The notes under the pieces were generated by a model, which was not told where the DNA came from, ran no database searches, and saw nothing but the letters and a program-made list of their open reading frames with translations. 12,824 bases of DNA from Pseudomonadota bacterium. GTDB taxonomy: Bacteria; Pseudomonadota; Alphaproteobacteria; Rhizobiales; Rhizobiaceae. Below, piece after piece: positions 8,898 to 12,824 of this stretch (positions are counted from its first letter, which is position 1; every line of letters begins with the position of its first letter). Position numbers and translations under genes: made by a program. The stretch spans positions 1 through 12,824 of the forward strand of contig JAEYXI010000254.1 of assembly GCA_023428515.1 (NCBI GenBank). Reading direction: 5' to 3'.

Positions 8898-9383
8898 ATG
8901 ACTGAAGACGTGGTCCGCTCCTTCGGGTTTCTGACGCTCGGCACGCGCATGAAGCGTATCGGAGAAAGGCTGCAGGCCGACACACAGAAGATCATCGAGA
9001 GCTGTGAAGCGCCCATCCAGGCCAGCCAGTATCCGTTCCTTGCGGCGTTGGACAGGCTGGGACCTCTGACGATCGGCGAGCTTGCGGAGGCGATCGGCAT
9101 CACCCAGCCGGGGGCGACGCGCACGGTCGGGCAACTTGTCGAGCTCGGCCTGCTGGGGAGCGAAACCGCGCCTGACGACCAGCGGCGAAGGATCGTCTCG
9201 CTCACGCGGGAAGGACAGCGGCTCGTCGCCGCAGCCAAGCGCGATGTATGGCCGCGCATAAGGGAAGCGGTCGCCGACCTCTGCGGCGATCTCGACGGCC
9301 CCCTGCTCGACCAGCTGGCGTCGATCGAGGATGGACTAGCCGCCGCTCCGCTCGATCGGCGCGTCGCCAAGGTGGTGTCGTGA
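8898..9383 (+). CDS. MarR-family transcriptional regulator
   Basis: 161 residues from ATG 8898, with GAGG at 8888-8891. An in-frame ATG at 8859 falls inside the promoter and is unlikely. The winged helix-turn-helix is clear: LTIGELAEAIGITQPGATR (58-75) with the recognition helix following, then VELGLLGSE and the wing APDDQRRRIVSLTREG (91-106). Flanking helices supply the dimer interface. MarR proteins are dimeric repressors released by small ligands or oxidants; the ligand here is unknown. Its stop overlaps the next gene as GTGA (9380-9383), so it is co-translated with an acetyltransferase, a common MarR-effector pairing. The palindromes just upstream suggest autorepression. Confidence 0.93.
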   Translation: MTEDVVRSFGFLTLGTRMKRIGERLQADTQKIIESCEAPIQASQYPFLAALDRLGPLTIGELAEAIGITQPGATRTVGQLVELGLLGSETAPDDQRRRIVSLTREGQRLVAAAKRDVWPRIREAVADLCGDLDGPLLDQLASIEDGLAAAPLDRRVAKVVS

Positions 9384-10069
9384 ATCACATGCTCGACCGG
9401 CCGATCTGGAACGCGTTGAGCACGCGGCATGCTTCGCTGGCGCAAGGAGGCGATCTCGCCAAACGCTACGCGCCGGACATCCATCCTTTCGCCTGCAGCC
9501 TCGATGAGAGCCCTGAGAGCTTGCTGGCCCTTGCCGAGATCGCCAGGCCAGGCGAGACGCTGATCTTCCTGCAGGCGGACGAATTCGTGCCGCCATTAGG
9601 CTTCGAGGCGAAGATGACGGCATTCGGCGTCCAGATGATCGCCGAGCGGCATATGCCGGTCGTCGAGGACGAGCGCATCGAGAAGCTCGGCGAGGCCGAT
9701 GCTGCAGAGATGCTGGAACTCGCCTTGCTGACGAAGCCTGGCCCCTTCACCCTGAAGGCGCAGGCGCTCGGCGATTTCTGGGGCGTGAAGGAGGACGGCA
9801 GGCTGATTGCCATGGCTGGCGAGCGGCTGAAGCAGGATGGGCTTGCCGAGATCAGCGGCGTCTGCACGCATCCGGACCATAGGGGCAAGGGCCTCGGTCG
9901 CCTGCTTACATTGTACGTCGCGGGGAAAATCTACGCCAGGAACGAGCAGCCTTTCCTGCATACATATGCTGGCAATGCCACCGCGATCGGTCTTTACGGG
10001 TCGATCGGCTTCAGGCTGAGGACACGCATGAACGTCGCAGTGATCGAGCGGCAGGCTCAGCCGGAATAA
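9380..10069 (+). CDS. GNAT-family N-acetyltransferase (FR47-like), partner of MarR gene
   Basis: 229 residues from GTG 9380, chosen because AAGG at 9369-9372 is well spaced and the GTGA overlap couples it to the MarR stop. ATG 9389 (226 residues, MLDRPIW...) is the alternative. The N-terminal half (LDRPIWNALSTRHASLAQGG) is a family-specific region. The C-terminal half is the GNAT core: GRLIAMAGERL, AEISGVCTHPDHRGKGLG (156-173) with the acetyl-CoA loop, LHTYAGNATAIGLYGSIGF (193-211) with the N-x-x-A-x-x-L-Y motif. The substrate is unknown. Such MarR/GNAT pairs often serve detoxification or modification of a small molecule sensed by the regulator; that role is inference. Confidence 0.92.
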   Translation: MNHMLDRPIWNALSTRHASLAQGGDLAKRYAPDIHPFACSLDESPESLLALAEIARPGETLIFLQADEFVPPLGFEAKMTAFGVQMIAERHMPVVEDERIEKLGEADAAEMLELALLTKPGPFTLKAQALGDFWGVKEDGRLIAMAGERLKQDGLAEISGVCTHPDHRGKGLGRLLTLYVAGKIYARNEQPFLHTYAGNATAIGLYGSIGFRLRTRMNVAVIERQAQPE

Positions 10070-10136
10070 TCGCACGGCCCGCGAAAAATCTTTGAACCCT
10101 TCGGGCTCCCCGCGCGACCGATGAAGGTCAGCAACC

Positions 10137-10162
10137 GGAGCGCCCTCAAACGATCGCGCTCC
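10137..10162 (+). other. Leader hairpin before small exported protein gene
   Basis: GGAGCGC (10137-10143) pairs perfectly with GCGCTCC (10156-10162) around a 12-base loop. It ends about ten bases before AAGGGAG (10172-10178), the ribosome binding site of the next gene. It may end transcription of the MarR-GNAT unit poorly (no T tract) or form part of the next gene's leader. Confidence 0.35.
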
Positions 10163-10185
10163 CCAAGCAAGAAGGGAGTACCGAA

Positions 10186-10488
10186 ATGATGAAATACGCC
10201 TTGATCCTGTCGGCCTCGGTCACGCTTGGCATGACCGCGACCGCGATCGCTGCCAACACCGGCAACCCCGCCGCACCCTCGCTCGAAATGTCGGACGGTT
10301 CCTACGAAGTCGCCGGCATGGTCTGGCGCTGCGGCAAGAACAACCCGGCCTGGTGGGGCACATTCGGCAATGGCTGTCTGAAGCAGAAGCGTCAGGCCCG
10401 CAAGAATGGTTCGGCGTCGACGGGCACCGGCAATTTCGCTGTCGAACAGCCTGCGCCTCCGCCGGCGAAACGTCGCTTCACGCAGTAG
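10186..10488 (+). CDS. Small predicted periplasmic/exported protein of unknown function
   Basis: 100 residues, not recognised as a known family. It begins MMKYALILSASVTLGMTATAIAA, a Sec signal peptide with cleavage likely after A22 or A23. A second ATG at 10189 is an equally good start. The mature part of about 77 residues has a Trp/Gly-rich segment with just two cysteines (VWRCGKNNPAWWGTFGNGC, C49 and C64), which could form one disulfide in the periplasm. A basic stretch (KQKRQARKNG) and a Pro-rich tail (PAPPPAKRRFTQ) follow. The AAGGGAG ribosome binding site is good. It is flanked by a leader hairpin and a strong downstream stem-loop, so it looks like a one-gene transcript. Short Trp/Cys modules of this kind occur in rhizobial envelope proteins, but no function is assigned. 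Confidence 0.8.
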   Translation: MMKYALILSASVTLGMTATAIAANTGNPAAPSLEMSDGSYEVAGMVWRCGKNNPAWWGTFGNGCLKQKRQARKNGSASTGTGNFAVEQPAPPPAKRRFTQ

Positions 10489-10505
10489 CCACCCGGCGGA
10501 CCGAT

Positions 10506-10548
10506 GAATGGATGCGGCGGGCGGAACAACCGTCCGCCGCATCCATTC
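10506..10548 (+). terminator. Long perfect-length stem-loop after small exported protein gene
   Basis: 19 bases (10506-10524) pair with 10530-10548 around a 5-base loop AACAA, with a single G-T wobble. It lies 17 bases after the stop of the small gene. The following sequence is GATTCTCTCC rather than a T run, so termination may be Rho-assisted, or the hairpin may protect the transcript 3' end. Being almost fully symmetric, it could also act on the - strand. Confidence 0.7.
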
Positions 10549-10656
10549 GATTCTCTCCGTCGGCGAGGCGATGCCGATAGCGTGAACAGGTCGAATTGCC
10601 GCCTCGACTTTCCATCCCCGTAGAATCTAGTTAGTCACCTCATCAGAGGGGGGCTC

Positions 10657-10728
10657 GTGTCACGCGAGCATGAAAAGGAGAAGCAGGCCCTCCGGCAGCG
10701 ATCCGGAGAGGCGCCAACCTGGCACTAG
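10657..10728 (+). CDS. Possible 23-residue leader ORF upstream of the YbhN-like gene
   Basis: GTG 10657 follows a GAGGGG run (10646-10651) at good spacing. The frame encodes MSREHEKEKQALRQRSGE and five more residues, ending TAG at 10726-10728, six bases before the ATG of the membrane protein. A second frame, ATG 10670 to TGA 10738 (22 residues, MKRRSRPSGS...), overlaps the downstream start as ATGA but lacks a good ribosome binding site. Two hairpins lie here: 10653-10669 (7 bp, one wobble, covering the GTG) and 10690-10708 (6 bp). Coding status is uncertain; it could be just a structured leader. Confidence 0.25.
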   Translation: MSREHEKEKQALRQRSGEAPTWH

Positions 10729-10734
10729 AGGCGA

Positions 10735-11688
10735 ATGACGCTGAAGAAACTTATCTGGCCCGCTGTCGGAGCGCTCGCAATCGTTCTCTCGGTCTGGCTG
10801 CTCTATCGCGAGTTGCGCGGTCTCTCGCTGGCCGATCTTGGCGACAGCTTCGCCGCAATCCCCACCAGCGGCTGGATGTTTTCCGCATTGTGCACGCTTG
10901 CGGCCTATGCCGCGCTCGCGGGTTACGACCGGATCGCGCTGCTCCATCTCGAGCGCAAGGTGTCCTGGCTTTTCATCACGCTCTGCTCCTTCACCACCTA
11001 TGCCCTGTCGCACACGATCGGGGCATCGGTGTTCTCGGGTGCGGTGGTGCGGTACCGCGCCTATTCCTCGCGCGGGCTGACGCCGCAGGAGATCGGCGTC
11101 CTGGTCGCCTTCTGCTCGTTCACCTTCGCGCTCGGCGTCATGCTGCTGACCGGCCTGGTCCTGGTGTTCGAACCTGGAATCACCGAGCGGATCGCCGATC
11201 TACTACCCGAAGGCGTCTCCATCTCGACCGGCTATTTCCTGCTGGCGCTGGTCGGCTTCTACGTTCTCGGAAGCTGGCTGGGGCTGAAGCCTCTGAAGAT
11301 CGGGGCGATCAGCCTGCAATACCCGCGGCTGCCGATCGTCGCGCGCCAGCTCGTCATCGGTCCGATCGAGCTGCTTGCGGCCGCCGGCATTGTCTATTTC
11401 GCCCTGCCGGCGACCGGCAATCCGGGTTATTTCGTCGTGCTCGGCATCTTCCTGATATCCTTCACCGTGGCGCTTCTTTCGCATGCGCCGGGCGGCGTCG
11501 GGGTGCTCGAACTGGTCTTCATCATGGCGTTGCCGGACATGGATCCGGCGGATGTTCTGGCCGCCCTCCTGGTGTTCAGGTTCTTCTACCTGATCATCCC
11601 TTTCCTCATCGCCATCGTGATTCTGCTCGTTTTCGAGCGTTCGCAATTGATGCAGCCCGACCTCGAAGGTCGGGAAAACGCATCATAA
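10735..11688 (+). CDS. YbhN/UPF0104-type integral membrane protein (LPG synthase transmembrane-like)
   Basis: 317 residues, highly hydrophobic, with about 7-8 membrane segments (around 7-24, 46-66, 78-102, 118-146, 165-183, 210-225, 230-250, 280-300). Family marks are SHTIGASVFSGAVVRYRAYS (92-111) and LLSHAPGGVGVLE (248-260). This is the flippase-like membrane domain of lysylphosphatidylglycerol synthase (MprF), here without the cytosolic aminoacyl-transfer domain. Stand-alone YbhN-type proteins are thought to handle lipids in the inner membrane, but the substrate is not established. The start ATG 10735 has a closely spaced GAGG (10728-10731), three bases away, and may rely on a leader ORF. 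The gene ends five bases before the dnaK heat-shock promoter. Confidence 0.9.
   Translation: MTLKKLIWPAVGALAIVLSVWLLYRELRGLSLADLGDSFAAIPTSGWMFSALCTLAAYAALAGYDRIALLHLERKVSWLFITLCSFTTYALSHTIGASVFSGAVVRYRAYSSRGLTPQEIGVLVAFCSFTFALGVMLLTGLVLVFEPGITERIADLLPEGVSISTGYFLLALVGFYVLGSWLGLKPLKIGAISLQYPRLPIVARQLVIGPIELLAAAGIVYFALPATGNPGYFVVLGIFLISFTVALLSHAPGGVGVLELVFIMALPDMDPADVLAALLVFRFFYLIIPFLIAIVILLVFERSQLMQPDLEGRENAS
11656..11674 (+). other. Perfect hairpin within the 3' end of the YbhN-like gene
   Basis: CCCGACCT (11656-11663) and AGGTCGGG (11667-11674) form a perfect 8-bp stem with loop CGA, inside the last codons of the gene. No T tract follows (AAAACG). It may contribute to transcript ending ahead of the dnaK promoter, or be incidental. 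Confidence 0.35.
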
Positions 11689-11693
11689 GCTGA

Positions 11694-11725
11694 CTTGCGT
11701 TGGAATTTGGCCCTTCTTATATACG
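11694..11725 (+). promoter_or_regulatory. RpoH (sigma-32) heat-shock promoter of dnaK
   Basis: CTTG at 11694-11697, an 18-base spacer, then CTTATATACG at 11716-11725. This matches every fixed position of the alphaproteobacterial heat-shock consensus CTTG-N17/18-CYTATnTnnG known for dnaK and groE genes. The expected transcription start is near 11732, giving a leader of about 115 bases before the dnaK ATG. A weaker TATACG box at 11779-11784 with a poor -35 could be a minor vegetative promoter. The leader holds a possible stem (11732-11737 plus 11742-11744 with 11761-11769). Confidence 0.88.
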
Positions 11726-11847
11726 CCGCAACCGCGCGGGCCGGCTGAGAACAGTCGTGTCCGGCGCGGAATTTCCACTATACGGGGGCCGTCTCCGGAA
11801 CGCCTCATTGGGTCCTGACGGCCTGCTTGAAGGAGAGAACTAGAAAA

Positions 11848-12824
<977 letters not shown>

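Noticed and set aside
10596..10626. TTGCCG-19-TAGAAT as a promoter for the YbhN-like gene
   Set aside because: The spacer is too long and the -35 poor; possible but not supportable as an annotated promoter.

Overview
The window reads as a chromosomal segment of a high-GC alphaproteobacterium. The L35/L20, PheS/PheT and DnaK sequences, and an RpoH-type promoter matching the alphaproteobacterial consensus, point to Hyphomicrobiales (Rhizobiales), probably a Mesorhizobium/Phyllobacteriaceae-like organism. That placement is from memory of these families; no search was run. I see no tRNA or rRNA gene, insertion sequence, integrase or CRISPR array.

Left part (1-6036): translation genes on the + strand. 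The 3' end of rpmI (L35) is followed by rplT (L20) and a strong intrinsic terminator. Only 12 bases later a kinase-fold protein with a degenerate catalytic loop begins. Its stop overlaps the start of pheS by 8 bases (ATGAGTGA). pheS and pheT, the two subunits of phenylalanyl-tRNA synthetase, are separated by three small genes: a DUF4160 protein, a DUF2442 protein (together possibly a toxin-antitoxin-like pair) and a GFA-family zinc protein. All are tightly packed: 2 bases between pheS and DUF4160, a 20-base overlap between the DUF genes, and an ATGA overlap between GFA and pheT. The whole run looks like one transcription unit.

Middle part (6037-8163): an aldo/keto reductase on the - strand converges on pheT, with a long stem-loop across the pheT stop codon. 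It diverges from a Gfo/Idh/MocA-family oxidoreductase on the + strand.

Right part (8164-12824): a GNAT acetyltransferase comes first. Next is a MarR regulator co-translated (GTGA overlap) with a second GNAT acetyltransferase, driven by a good sigma-70-type promoter whose -10 lies inside palindromic sequence, suggesting autoregulation. Then come a small predicted exported protein between two hairpins, a YbhN/LPG-synthase-type membrane protein with a structured leader that may carry a 23-residue ORF, and the 5' part of dnaK behind a full-consensus RpoH promoter.

Most of the window is ordinary core genome. The parts worth a second look are the gene cassette inside pheST, the terminator with no room for a downstream promoter, the degenerate kinase, the MarR-GNAT operator, and the leader ahead of the YbhN-like gene. 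I do not see convincing evidence of a wholly new system.
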